In this document: piece after piece, positions 36,853 to 45,770 of the stretch
How the letters are laid out: every line of letters begins with the position of its first letter
Position numbering within the stretch: the first letter of the stretch is position 1
NCBI RefSeq assembly: GCF_001713355.1
Contig: NZ_CP016448.1
Span: 2,976,001 to 3,040,000 of the forward strand
Length of the DNA: 64,000 nucleotides
Direction of reading: 5' to 3'
Source: Methyloversatilis sp. RAC08
GTDB taxonomy: Bacteria; Pseudomonadota; Gammaproteobacteria; Burkholderiales; Rhodocyclaceae
The notes under the pieces: generated by a model
Databases searched by the model: none
What the model was told of the DNA's origin: nothing
The model's input: the letters and a program-made list of their open reading frames with translations, nothing else
Translations under genes and position numbers: made by a program

Positions 36853-37071
36853 ATGATTTGTCCGCGATGCGAACAGGACGACGTTTTAGAAGTTCGGGTT
36901 CGGAAGACCGGCACTGGACTTTACGTTTGCCCCGAATGCGAGGCTACGTGGCTATGCGAGAAGAGCATTGATCAGTGTGCGTTTATAGACTTTGGCGCAT
37001 ATATGGAAAGCCTTGGTTTGCCGCCCCTATGGGATGAGCTTGATATCACGCAAGGGACGTTGAATACATGA
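36853..37071 (+). CDS. Small zinc-ribbon protein, candidate immunity protein
   Basis: 72 residues. Two CxxC pairs (CPRC at 3-6, CPEC at 26-29) form a zinc ribbon, followed by an acidic tail (YMESLGLPPLWDELDI). It starts 16 bases after the tpsA stop with GAGG as ribosome site and shares the low G+C content of the tpsA toxin tail. Position and composition match cdiI-type immunity genes, which must neutralise the cognate C-terminal toxin. Binding to the toxin is inference; no known immunity family is certain from sequence. Confidence 0.7.
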   Translation: MICPRCEQDDVLEVRVRKTGTGLYVCPECEATWLCEKSIDQCAFIDFGAYMESLGLPPLWDELDITQGTLNT

Positions 37072-37092
37072 CGTGGGGCGCCAGTCTTTCAT

Positions 37093-37770
37093 TCACTTCT
37101 TCTCCGCAGCAATCCCCCGCAGCCCTGCAGCGTCAAGGATATCGATCTGATTCCGCCCCAGCGACACCAGTCCCTGGTCGGCGAAGCTTTTCAGCAGGCG
37201 GGTGACGATTTCGCGCACGCTGCCGAGTTCGTCGGCCAGTTGCTGGTGGGTGGTGTGCAGCGTCTTGCCGTGGCCGAGCAGCAGGCTGGCGAGGCGCTGG
37301 TCGAGGCGGTGGAAGGCGATGGCTTCGACCAGTTGCATCAGGTCGGCAACGCGTTCGGAAAACAGGCCGAACACGAAGCGGCGGAAGTCGGGTTCGGCCA
37401 GCAGCGATTCGAACAGGCCGGCCGGCAGCACCAGCAGCTTGAGCGGGGTTTCGGCGACGCCGTAGGCGTTGTAGTCGTTGTGGCCGAGCAGGCAGGCGCT
37501 GGAAATGACGCAGGTTTCACCCGCATGCACGCGGTACAGCGGCAGTTCGCGCCCGCTGGCCGAGGCCTTGGCCACCTTGACCTGACCCGACAGCACGAAC
37601 GGAAAGCCCGTGCAGGGCTGGTGCTCGTCGAACAGGCGGGTGCCGGCCGGCACGTCGAGCAGCCGGCCTTCGCTTTCGATGCGCTGGCGCGCCGCAGCCG
37701 ACAGGCCGGACAGCAGCGGGTAGAGCGCGGTCAGTGCGCTGACGGTGGCGCCGGAATCCGGGGTGTTCAC
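37093..37770 (-). CDS. Crp/Fnr-family transcription regulator
   Basis: 225 residues from a GTG that overlaps the xthA stop (GTGA). N-terminal cyclic-nucleotide-type beta-roll (LLDVPAGTRLFDEHQPCTGFPFVLSGQVKVAK) and C-terminal HTH_Crp helix pair (TTHQQLADELGSVREIVTRLLKSFADQGLV). No N-terminal Cys cluster, so not an iron-sulfur Fnr; the RELPLYRV stretch lacks a clear cAMP-binding Arg-Ser pair. Target unknown. Convergent with the immunity gene. Confidence 0.85.
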   Translation of the reverse strand: MNTPDSGATVSALTALYPLLSGLSAAARQRIESEGRLLDVPAGTRLFDEHQPCTGFPFVLSGQVKVAKASASGRELPLYRVHAGETCVISSACLLGHNDYNAYGVAETPLKLLVLPAGLFESLLAEPDFRRFVFGLFSERVADLMQLVEAIAFHRLDQRLASLLLGHGKTLHTTHQQLADELGSVREIVTRLLKSFADQGLVSLGRNQIDILDAAGLRGIAAEKK

Positions 37771-38540
37771 GACAGTGTGGCGATGACCGGTGCGTGGTCG
37801 GACGGGCGCTCCAGCTTGCGCGGGGCCTTGTCGACGACGCAGGCTGTGCAGCGTGCGGCCAGCGGCGCCGACAGCAGGATGTGGTCGATGCGCAGGCCGA
37901 AGTTGCGGCGGAAGGCGCCGGCGCGATAGTCCCACCAGGACCAGCTCTTTTCCGGCTGGTCGAACAGGCGGAAGGCGTCGCTGAGGCCGAGTGCCTGCAG
38001 GCCGGCGAAGGCGGCACGCTCCTGATTCGACACGTGTATTTCGTCCTTCCAGTCCGGGTGGGCGTCGCGCGGCTCGGGGGCGATGTTGTAGTCGCCGAGC
38101 AGGGCGAGCTGCGGGTGGCGGGTCAGTTCGTCGCGCAGCCAGGCGGTGAGCGCATCGAGCCAGCGCATCTTGTATTCGAACTTTTCAGAACCCACGGCCT
38201 GGCCGTTCGGGAAGTAGGCGCACACGATGCGCACGCCGCCGACGGTGGCCGCGATGACGCGCCGCTGTTCGTCGTCGAAGCCGGGAATGCCGGCCTGCAC
38301 GTCTTCGGCCGGCTGCTTCGTCAGGATGGCCACGCCGTTATAGGTTTTCTGGCCGCTGATCGCGCTGTGGTAGCCGGCCGCTTCAAGGTCGGCGCGCGGG
38401 TAGGTGGCGTCTTCGGTCTTGGTTTCCTGCAGGCACACCACGTCGGGCTGCTCGGCGGCGAGCCAGTCGGTCAGGTGGGGCAGGCGGACTTTCAGCGAAT
38501 TGACGTTCCAGCAGGCGATCTTCAAACCGGTCTCCGTCAT
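37767..38540 (-). CDS. xthA: Exodeoxyribonuclease III
   Basis: 257 residues. KIACWNVNSLKVRLPHL at the N-terminus, catalytic VCLQETKTED, GDYNIAPEPRD, and the closing SDHAPVIA. AP endonuclease/3' exonuclease of base-excision repair. Both ends overlap neighbours: ATGA with the upstream DUF4124 gene and GTGA with the regulator, so the three form one operon. Confidence 0.95.
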   Translation of the reverse strand: MTETGLKIACWNVNSLKVRLPHLTDWLAAEQPDVVCLQETKTEDATYPRADLEAAGYHSAISGQKTYNGVAILTKQPAEDVQAGIPGFDDEQRRVIAATVGGVRIVCAYFPNGQAVGSEKFEYKMRWLDALTAWLRDELTRHPQLALLGDYNIAPEPRDAHPDWKDEIHVSNQERAAFAGLQALGLSDAFRLFDQPEKSWSWWDYRAGAFRRNFGLRIDHILLSAPLAARCTACVVDKAPRKLERPSDHAPVIATLS

Positions 38541-39112
38541 TCTGTGGCGGGTTGCCAGTTGCCCGTGTCGGCGGGGTCGGCTTCTGCGGCGGTCGGCGCG
38601 GTACCGGGCGCCGGGGCCTTGGGCGCGACCCGGGCCGTGCCCTTCGCCGGGTAGCCGGCGCGGTTCAGCAGCGAAGTCCAGGCACTGGCGCTGAAGCCGA
38701 TCAGGTGGTCCTTGCCGGCGTTGATGGCCGGCACGCGCGCCTCCTGCAGGTTGAAGCGCTTCACGAAAGCCTGTTTCTGCTCGTCGGTGATGATGCGCTG
38801 TTCGATGTAGGCGATGCTGCGGTTCTTCAGGAAGGCGAGCGCCGACTCGCACAGGGCGTCGCACTCGTTGCCGAGCCACAGCGTCACCGGTGCCGTGCGC
38901 ATGGCTTCACGCTCGGCATAGCTCGCGCCCTGTTCGACCACGCTGGGCTGCAGCTTCTTCTCGGTGACCGAGCGGGCATCGGGCGGCGGCGGGGTGCCGC
39001 TGTAGTGCGTATTGCCCTGGGCGTCCTTCCACTTGTAGGTCTGAGCCCAGACCGGGCTGGCGAACACGGTGCCGGCGATCGACACGCAAAGCAGCAGGCG
39101 CAGATTCGTCAT
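38537..39112 (-). CDS. Secreted DUF4124 protein with glutaredoxin-like domain
   Basis: 191 residues: signal peptide (to about SPVWA), a DUF4124 segment (QTYKWKDAQGNTHYSGTPPPPDARS), then a thioredoxin-fold part with CDALC near residue 85 and the cis-Pro motif ARVPAINAG. The active site has three residues between the Cys rather than two, so it may be structural and not a normal redox CxxC. Ends in an Ala/Pro-rich tail. Expected in the periplasm; function unknown. Confidence 0.75.
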   Translation of the reverse strand: MTNLRLLLCVSIAGTVFASPVWAQTYKWKDAQGNTHYSGTPPPPDARSVTEKKLQPSVVEQGASYAEREAMRTAPVTLWLGNECDALCESALAFLKNRSIAYIEQRIITDEQKQAFVKRFNLQEARVPAINAGKDHLIGFSASAWTSLLNRAGYPAKGTARVAPKAPAPGTAPTAAEADPADTGNWQPATE

Positions 39113-39150
39113 CGATAAGCTCCCTGTTGGATCGGCTGTCGGGGCGACAT

Positions 39151-41211
39151 TCAGGCCGCCACCATGCCGCTGTGACGCAGCAGCGCGTCCGGGCGCGGTT
39201 CGCGGCCACGGAAGGCCTTGAACGATTCGAGCGCCGGGCGCGAGCCGCCCACGGCGAGGATTTCGTCCCAGAAGCGCCGGCCGGTTTCGGTGTCGAGCAC
39301 GCTGCCGGACTGCTCGCGCGCCTCTTCGAACGCCTCGAAGGCGTCAGCCGAAAGCACCTCGGCCCACTTGTAGCTGTAGTAACCCGCCGCGTAACCGCCG
39401 GCGAAGATGTGGCTGAAGCTGTGCGGGAAGCGGTTCCAGGCCGGCGGTCGCACGACGGCGATTTCGTCGCGCACCTCGTCGAGCAGCTGCAGCATGGTCT
39501 GGTCGCCGCCAGGCACGAATTCATGGTGCAGACGCAGATCGAACAGCGAAAACTCGACCTGGCGCAGCGTCTGCAGGCCGCTCTGGAAGTTCTTGGCGGC
39601 GATCATCTTGTCGAACAGCGCGCGCGGCAGCGGCTCGCCGGTGTCGACGTGCGCGGTCATGCCGCTGAGCACGTCCCACTCCCAGCAGAAGTTTTCCATG
39701 AACTGGCTCGGCAGTTCGACTGCGTCCCATTCGACGCCGTGAATGCCGGACACCGCGAGATCATCGACCCGCGTCAGCACGTGGTGCAGGCCGTGCCCCG
39801 ATTCGTGGAACAGCGTGATCACGTCGTCGTGCGTGAAGGTGGCGGGTTTGCCGCCCACGGGTGACGGGAAGTTGCAGTTCAGGTAGGCCACCGGCGTCTG
39901 CACGCCCGAGGCGACGCGCCGCCGCGTGATGGCTTCGTCCATCCAGGCGCCGCCGCGCTTGGTGTCGCGCGCGTACAGGTCGAGGTAGAACTGGCCCACC
40001 AGCTCGCTGCCCGCGGCCGCGGCGCGCTCGATGCGGAAGAAGCGCACGTCCGGGTGCCAGACCGGCGCCGTATCGGGCTTGATGGTGACGCCATAAAGCC
40101 CTTCTATGACGCGGAACAGGCCTGCGAGCACCTTGTGCTCCGGGAAGTACTGCTTGACCTCGTGTTCCGAAAAGTTGTAGCGGTGGCCGCGCAGCTTTTC
40201 CGACACCCAGGTCATGTCCCAGGGTTGCAGCTCGTCGAGGCCGAATTCGTTGCGGGCGAATGCGCGCAGCTCGTCGAGATCGCGTTTTCCGTGCGGCTTG
40301 GCGCGGGCGCCGAGGTCGCGCAGGAAGGCCGTGACCTGAGCCGGCGTGTCGGCCATCTTGGGCACCATCGACAGTTCGGCGAAACTGTTGAAGCCGAGCA
40401 TTTTCGACTCTTCGGCGCGCAGCGACAGGATGCGGTCGATCAGTGCCGTGTTGTCGCGCGCCGCATCGCCGAACTCGGATGCGCGGGTCGCGTTGGCGCG
40501 GTACATGCGCGCACGCAGGTCGCGGTTGTCCGCGTACTGCATCACCGGCAGATAGGACGGCATGTGCAGCGTGAATTTCCAGCCCTCGCGGTCGTCGCGC
40601 TGGGCCGCTTCGCGCGCCGCTTCGATGCTGTCGTCGGGCAGGCCGGCCAGCAGTGCTTCGTCGGTCACGTATTCGGCAAAGGCATTGGTCGCGTCGAGCA
40701 GGTTCTCGGAAAACTTCGCCGACAGCGATGCCAGCTCTTCCTGGATTTCCTTGAAGCGCGGCTTGAGTTCTTCGGGCAATTCGGCGCCCGACAGGCGGAA
40801 GTCGCGCACCTCATTGTCGAGGATGCGGCGGCGCGCCGGCGACAGCGTGGCGTACTCGGGCGAATCGTGCAGCGCGCGGTACTTGGCGAACAGCGCGAGA
40901 TTCTGGCCGAGCGAGCTGTAGAAGCGGGTGATTTCGGGCAGCGAAGCGTTGTACGCCTCGCGCCAGGCCGGCACGTCATTCACGCCGTGCAGGTGGCCGA
41001 CCACGCCCCAGGCGCGGTTCACCTGTTCGCCCATGTCGGTGATCGGCGCCGCGAACCCGTCCCAGGTCGGGGCTTCGGGGCGCGCGATCAATTCGTCGAT
41101 CAGCGCCTGATAGCGGGTCAGCAGGTCGGTGATCGCCGGCGCGACATGCTCCGGCTGGATGAGGTCGAAACGGGGCAGGGCGGAAAAATCGAGCAGCGGG
41201 TTCGTGTTCAT
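39151..41211 (-). CDS. prlC: Oligopeptidase A (M3 metallopeptidase)
   Basis: 686 residues. The zinc site is FHESGHGLHHVLT near residue 470, the third ligand follows in GIHGVEWDAVELPSQFMENF, and the N-terminus (LPRFDLIQPEHVAPAI) and C-terminus (LRHSGMVAA) fit PrlC/OpdA. Cytoplasmic degradation of peptides, including cleaved signal peptides. Standard length. The 203 bases upstream, shared with the divergent HPt gene, carry both promoters. Confidence 0.95.
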   Translation of the reverse strand: MNTNPLLDFSALPRFDLIQPEHVAPAITDLLTRYQALIDELIARPEAPTWDGFAAPITDMGEQVNRAWGVVGHLHGVNDVPAWREAYNASLPEITRFYSSLGQNLALFAKYRALHDSPEYATLSPARRRILDNEVRDFRLSGAELPEELKPRFKEIQEELASLSAKFSENLLDATNAFAEYVTDEALLAGLPDDSIEAAREAAQRDDREGWKFTLHMPSYLPVMQYADNRDLRARMYRANATRASEFGDAARDNTALIDRILSLRAEESKMLGFNSFAELSMVPKMADTPAQVTAFLRDLGARAKPHGKRDLDELRAFARNEFGLDELQPWDMTWVSEKLRGHRYNFSEHEVKQYFPEHKVLAGLFRVIEGLYGVTIKPDTAPVWHPDVRFFRIERAAAAGSELVGQFYLDLYARDTKRGGAWMDEAITRRRVASGVQTPVAYLNCNFPSPVGGKPATFTHDDVITLFHESGHGLHHVLTRVDDLAVSGIHGVEWDAVELPSQFMENFCWEWDVLSGMTAHVDTGEPLPRALFDKMIAAKNFQSGLQTLRQVEFSLFDLRLHHEFVPGGDQTMLQLLDEVRDEIAVVRPPAWNRFPHSFSHIFAGGYAAGYYSYKWAEVLSADAFEAFEEAREQSGSVLDTETGRRFWDEILAVGGSRPALESFKAFRGREPRPDALLRHSGMVAA

Positions 41212-41414
41212 GGGTATCCGGAAGCGTTGCAGTCAGCCAGTTGAATGACGGGTCGAGATCGATTCTAGCCCGCCGCCCGGCGACACAGGCTCAAGTTGCA
41301 TGCCGTGACGCCGAAAACGGAAGGTGTAACGTGAAGTCTCCGCCCTGTACTTGCAGGTCACGCCGCGCATAATCAAGCTGCGTTCCAGGCAGCGTGCTCT
41401 CGAAAGCTTGACAG

Positions 41415-41864
41415 ATGAATGTGCGGATTCCCCCCCAGCAGGACGATCACGCGGCCTCGCCCGACGCCGCTGCCGTGCTTGACCTGCGCATCCTGTTCAG
41501 CGTGCCCGGCATGCGCGAGAACCGCGCCGGGCTGCGCACGCGCGTGCTGGCGACCTGGCGCAATGAAGCTGCCGCGATCATCGATGCGCTGCGCGACGCC
41601 GCCTCCGCGGGGGATGCCCACGCACTGCGTCTGGCGGCGCACCGGCTGAAAAGTTCGAGCGGCGCGCTCGGTGCCATATATATAAGCAGCCTCGCGAGCG
41701 ATGTCGAAAACGCCGCGCGCAGCGGCCGCATCACCTTCGACGGGCAATTGCGTCTGCACCTCGAACAGGCTGTGCAGCAGACGCTGGCCGCTTTCGGCGC
41801 GCTGGACGATGCGCCCGCCCCGATGATGAACCCCGCCAGCGGAGAACCGGGATTTCGCACATGA
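41415..41864 (+). CDS. Histidine phosphotransfer (HPt) domain protein
   Basis: 149 residues. A single HPt four-helix domain with the phospho-His motif LAAHRLKSSSGALGA at about 74-88. No kinase domain. Its stop overlaps the start of the receiver-GGDEF-EAL gene (ATGA), so the two are a stand-alone phosphorelay pair waiting for an outside hybrid kinase. Confidence 0.85.
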   Translation: MNVRIPPQQDDHAASPDAAAVLDLRILFSVPGMRENRAGLRTRVLATWRNEAAAIIDALRDAASAGDAHALRLAAHRLKSSSGALGAIYISSLASDVENAARSGRITFDGQLRLHLEQAVQQTLAAFGALDDAPAPMMNPASGEPGFRT

Positions 41865-43945
41865 TTCTTCTCGTCGACGACGACGTGATGGTGCGCCTGA
41901 TGGCGACCGAAGCGCTGATCAGCGCCGGCTTCGAAGTGATGGAAGCGGCCAGCGGCGAACAGGCGCTCGAACTGTTCGACAGCCACGGGTTTTCGCTGGT
42001 GCTGCTCGACGTCAACATGAGCGGCATGGATGGCTTCGAGGTGTGTCGGCGCATCCGCGAGCGGGCGCATGGCCGGCGTCTGCCGGTCATCATGCTCACC
42101 GGCATGGACGACACGGTATCGATCGACAGTGCCTATTCGCTCGGCGCGACCGATTTCGTCACCAAACCGCTGAACTGGACGCTGCTGGTCTATCGCGTGC
42201 GCTACGCACTGCGGGCGGCCAGCACCGTGATGGAACTCGAAGTGTCGGAACGCCGGCTCGCGGTGGCGCAGCGCGTGGCGCGGCTGGGCGGCTGGATCTG
42301 GCATGTCGGGGAAGACCGTTGCGAGCGCAGCGCCATCTGCATCGACCTGTGGGGCGATACGCGCGCGGCGGCCCAGCAGGTTCCGTTCGGCCTGCTGTCG
42401 CGCGTGCTCAGCCCGGATCGACAGCATCTGCATGCGGCGATGGAGCGCGCCCGCGATGGCGTGCCCTATCAGATGAGTTTCCGCGTTCAGCGCGCCGACG
42501 GCTCGCTGGTGACGCTGTTCGAGCAGGCGCTGCCGGTGCGTGATGAATTCGGCCGCGTGGTGCGCATCGAAGGCGTGACCCAGGACGTGACCGAGCGCGA
42601 ACTGGCCGAGCAGCGCATCCGCTTTCTCGCCTACCACGACAGCCTGACCGGCCTCGCCAACCGCCAGATGTTCCGCGAAATGCTCGACCACGCACTGGCC
42701 CGCTCGCGTCGGCTGGGCAAGCGCTGTGCCTTGCTTTACCTCGATCTAGACCGTCTCAAGCGCATCAACGACAGTTTCGGCCATACGCTGGGGGACCAGA
42801 TCCTGCGCGAGGTGGCGAGCCGCCTGCTCGGATCGGTACGTTCGGCCGACTTCGTCGGGCGCGAAGGGCTGCAGCCGGATGAAGTCGTCGCGCGGCTGGG
42901 CGGCGACGAATTCACCGTGCTGCTGACCGACCTGGCGCACACCGAAGATGCGGCCCGCGTGGCGGCCCGCATCTGCCAGGAACTGGGACAGCCGATCCAG
43001 ATGGATCACGTCGAACTGGTGGTGACGGCGTCGGTCGGCATCGCACTGTTCCCGGAAAATGGCGACGACGCCGAAACCCTGCTCCGCCACGCGGACATGG
43101 CGATGTATGCCGCCAAGCAGCGCGGCCGCAATACCTTCGAATTCTTCACCGAAACCATGCAGCAGCGGGCGATCGAACGGCTGTCGCTGGAGCAGGACAT
43201 GGCGCACGCACTGGAAGCGGGCCAGTTCGCGCTGCACTACCAGCCGCAGGTGGACGCCGTGACCGGGCGCATCGTGTCGGCCGAAGCGCTGCTGCGCTGG
43301 AACCACCCGCAACGTGGCGCGGTGTCTCCGGTCGAATTCATTCCGGTCGCCGAAGAAACCGGTCTCATCGTGCCGATCGGCGAATGGGTGGTGCGGGAGG
43401 CCTGCCGGCAGATTGCACAGTGGCGCGATCAGGGGCGGCCTGTGGTGCCGGTTGCAATCAATCTTTCGGCCATCAATTTCCGTTCCGACTCGCTGCTGCC
43501 GCAGATTGTCGACGCGCTGCAGTCGAACCGGCTGTCGAGCCACTTCCTGCATGTGGAACTGACCGAAAGCGCGGTGATGCACGAGCCCGAAAGTGCGCTG
43601 GCCAAGCTGGCGGCGCTGAAGGCGCTTGGCCTGACGCTGTCGATCGACGATTTCGGCACCGGCTACTCGTCGCTGTCCACGCTGAAGCAGTTTCCGATCG
43701 ATCTGCTGAAGATCGACCGCAGCTTTGTGCGTGACCTGCCGGACGACGAAAGCGATGCGTCCATCGTCGATGCCATCCTCGCCATGGCGCATGCACTCGG
43801 CCTGCGTGTCGTCGCCGAAGGCGTTGAAACCGAGGCGCAGCGGCAGTTTCTGGCGCAGCGAAAATGCGGCCTGATGCAGGGCTATCTGTTTTCCCGACCG
43901 TTGCCGGCCGAAGATTTCATGCTGCAGATCGAGGCCGCCCGCTGA
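41861..43945 (+). CDS. Receiver-PAS-GGDEF-EAL protein, cyclic-di-GMP turnover
   Basis: 694 residues: receiver domain (acidic DDD, phospho-Asp in VLLDVNMSGMDG, Lys in VTKPLN), a PAS-like region with a PAC ending in GVTQDVTERE, a GGDEF domain with intact RLGGDEF, and an EAL domain with EALLRW, the ELTES block and DDFGTGYSS. Both catalytic motifs look functional, so it may make or break cyclic-di-GMP. About 11 residues lie between a possible RxxD inhibitory site (RSAD) and the GGDEF motif, more than usual. Coupled to the HPt gene. Confidence 0.9.
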   Translation: MILLVDDDVMVRLMATEALISAGFEVMEAASGEQALELFDSHGFSLVLLDVNMSGMDGFEVCRRIRERAHGRRLPVIMLTGMDDTVSIDSAYSLGATDFVTKPLNWTLLVYRVRYALRAASTVMELEVSERRLAVAQRVARLGGWIWHVGEDRCERSAICIDLWGDTRAAAQQVPFGLLSRVLSPDRQHLHAAMERARDGVPYQMSFRVQRADGSLVTLFEQALPVRDEFGRVVRIEGVTQDVTERELAEQRIRFLAYHDSLTGLANRQMFREMLDHALARSRRLGKRCALLYLDLDRLKRINDSFGHTLGDQILREVASRLLGSVRSADFVGREGLQPDEVVARLGGDEFTVLLTDLAHTEDAARVAARICQELGQPIQMDHVELVVTASVGIALFPENGDDAETLLRHADMAMYAAKQRGRNTFEFFTETMQQRAIERLSLEQDMAHALEAGQFALHYQPQVDAVTGRIVSAEALLRWNHPQRGAVSPVEFIPVAEETGLIVPIGEWVVREACRQIAQWRDQGRPVVPVAINLSAINFRSDSLLPQIVDALQSNRLSSHFLHVELTESAVMHEPESALAKLAALKALGLTLSIDDFGTGYSSLSTLKQFPIDLLKIDRSFVRDLPDDESDASIVDAILAMAHALGLRVVAEGVETEAQRQFLAQRKCGLMQGYLFSRPLPAEDFMLQIEAAR

Positions 43946-43972
43946 TCCGGGCTCCCGATCTGCCGCCGGGTG

Positions 43973-44656
43973 TCAGCCCTTGATGCCGCTGCCGGCCAGC
44001 ATCATGTCGTCCTCGATCAGCACCGCCTTGCCGTCCGGCTTGCTCAGATCGGGAATCTGGCTGTCGACCCGGTAGATGCCGCCCGGCACCGCGTCGGACA
44101 GCACGAAGATGTAGGTCTTGCCGACATACTTCGGAAACTTCTGCTTGTTCGGATCATTGCTGTAGGGGGTGATGCGGTATTCCCGGGCATCGACCGTCTT
44201 GCCGCCGAAGCTCACCTTGACCGGTTTGGCGGTCGGGCCCTCCGACAGCGCGAGCCGGATGCGCTTGCGGAAATAGGCCGCCTTGCCGCCGGTCAGGCGC
44301 TCCATTTCGGCGATGTCGCGTTCGAGGAAGCACATCAGTGCCGGATTGCTCAGGCCGCCATCGACCTCGGGCATCTCCTTCTTGTTGGTGCCGCTGAGAC
44401 AGGCCGTATTGACCTTGCGCGCGCCGGCCTCTTCGCTGATGCGCACCTCCACCTTGTCTTCGAACGGCTTTTCCAGACTGCCGCTGCGCTTGAAGGTGTA
44501 GCTCAGTGTGGTCGGTGCCTTCAGTGACGACAGCTGGTCGTTCAGGAACAGCTGCTTTTCGGCTTCGGTGATTTCGTCGCTCGGTTCGGCGTGGCTGTTG
44601 CCGGCTGCAATGGCCAGCGCCAGCAACAGCGCAGACAGCTTGATGTGCTTGATCAT
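43973..44656 (-). CDS. Secreted protein of unknown function at the end of the xox gene run
   Basis: 227 residues from ATG 44656, which is preceded by GAGGAG; the longer in-frame start at 44716 lacks a site. Signal peptide ends around GNSHA. The mature part is rich in Glu and Lys with two Cys (VNTACLSGT, ALMCFLERD), and strands such as TLSYTFKRSGSLEKPFEDKVEV, suggesting a beta-rich periplasmic domain. I do not recognise the family. It follows the protease gene by 53 bases on the same strand, so it is probably part of the methanol-oxidation transcript or next to it. Confidence 0.75.
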   Translation of the reverse strand: MIKHIKLSALLLALAIAAGNSHAEPSDEITEAEKQLFLNDQLSSLKAPTTLSYTFKRSGSLEKPFEDKVEVRISEEAGARKVNTACLSGTNKKEMPEVDGGLSNPALMCFLERDIAEMERLTGGKAAYFRKRIRLALSEGPTAKPVKVSFGGKTVDAREYRITPYSNDPNKQKFPKYVGKTYIFVLSDAVPGGIYRVDSQIPDLSKPDGKAVLIEDDMMLAGSGIKG

Positions 44657-44709
44657 GATGACTCCTCGTGATGAAAGTGCGGACCTCTTCGGGTCCGGCT
44701 GGGTTGTGT

Positions 44710-45756
44710 TCAGCATGCTGCGTCGGCGTTGACGGCGCAGCCTTGCAGCCGCTGGTCGAGCAGGTTCAGCGCGCCCGGTGAAAGTCCGGCGAGTCGCGCC
44801 CGTGTCCGGGCATAGCCGGCTTCGTCGCGCTGGCCGAGCTGGGCGGTGGCGAGATCGGTCAGGAACACCGGATTGTCGGCTTCGAGCGCGTTGGCGCGCT
44901 CCAGTGCAGCGATGCCATCCACCGGCCGCCCCTGCTTGACCTGCGCACGACCGAGCGCATGCCAGGCCGATGCATCGCCGGAATTGCCGGCGATCCAGCC
45001 GCGGGCACGCGATTCCAGCTCGCCCCAGCGTGCTTCCGTCTGCAGGCGCAGCGTCTGCAGGAAGACGGGCAGGGCGCTATCGCTTTCATTCCAGAAGGCC
45101 AGACCGCTCAGGGGGGCAACGTCCGGGCCGGCAGGCAGTGCCAAGCCCTCGCGTATCCATTCGACCGGCATCGAAAACTGGTTGTCGGTGCCGCTGCGGA
45201 ACTTGAAGGTCATCACGCCGACCAGCCGGTGCTCGCGATCGAACAGTCCGCCGCCGCTGGCCCCCGACGTGAAGGGTGTGGTGCTCTGGATGACGCTTGC
45301 GCCGTCGTGCGGGTGCAGCTGCAGCACCATGCCGTTGCTCACCCGGGGCGCCACGCCGAGGATGTAGCCCAGCGCGACCAGTTCCTCGCCCGGCTTGAGC
45401 GGTGTGCTGCGCAGTTCGACCACCGGCACCTGGGAGGCACCGGGTACGTCGAGCAGACACAGGTCGCGCCCGACCTGTGCGCGCTGCGAACTCACCTGCA
45501 TGCGTTCGCCGTTGCTGACCACGCGTATGGTCATGGCGCGGGCGGTCACGTGGCAGGCGGTGGCGATGATGCCCGGGCCGACTGCCACGCCGGTGCCGAC
45601 CGATATGTTGCCCCGGTCATCGGAGGCTTCGACCTTCAGCACGCTCGGTCGCAGCTTGATCAGCGCCGCGATGTCCTGCTGGTCAAGCGCCATGGCCGGA
45701 AACGGCCACAGTGCCAGCGTCAGCAGGCAGGCGGCAGGCGGGAGATGGCCCGTCAT
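44710..45756 (-). CDS. Periplasmic trypsin-like serine protease with TPR tail
   Basis: 348 residues. Signal peptide ends at about PAMA. Chymotrypsin-fold domain with the catalytic triad His in IIATACHVTA, Asp in GRDLCLLDV and Ser in TSGASGGGLFD. The C-terminal 120 residues hold TPR helices (ASAWHALGRAQVKQGRPVDGIAALERA). No PDZ domain, unlike DegP. Starts 15 bases after xoxJ, so it is in the same operon. Role in MDH maturation or turnover is inference. Confidence 0.82.
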   Translation of the reverse strand: MTGHLPPAACLLTLALWPFPAMALDQQDIAALIKLRPSVLKVEASDDRGNISVGTGVAVGPGIIATACHVTARAMTIRVVSNGERMQVSSQRAQVGRDLCLLDVPGASQVPVVELRSTPLKPGEELVALGYILGVAPRVSNGMVLQLHPHDGASVIQSTTPFTSGASGGGLFDREHRLVGVMTFKFRSGTDNQFSMPVEWIREGLALPAGPDVAPLSGLAFWNESDSALPVFLQTLRLQTEARWGELESRARGWIAGNSGDASAWHALGRAQVKQGRPVDGIAALERANALEADNPVFLTDLATAQLGQRDEAGYARTRARLAGLSPGALNLLDQRLQGCAVNADAAC

Positions 45757-45770
45757 GGCGGTCGCGGTGA

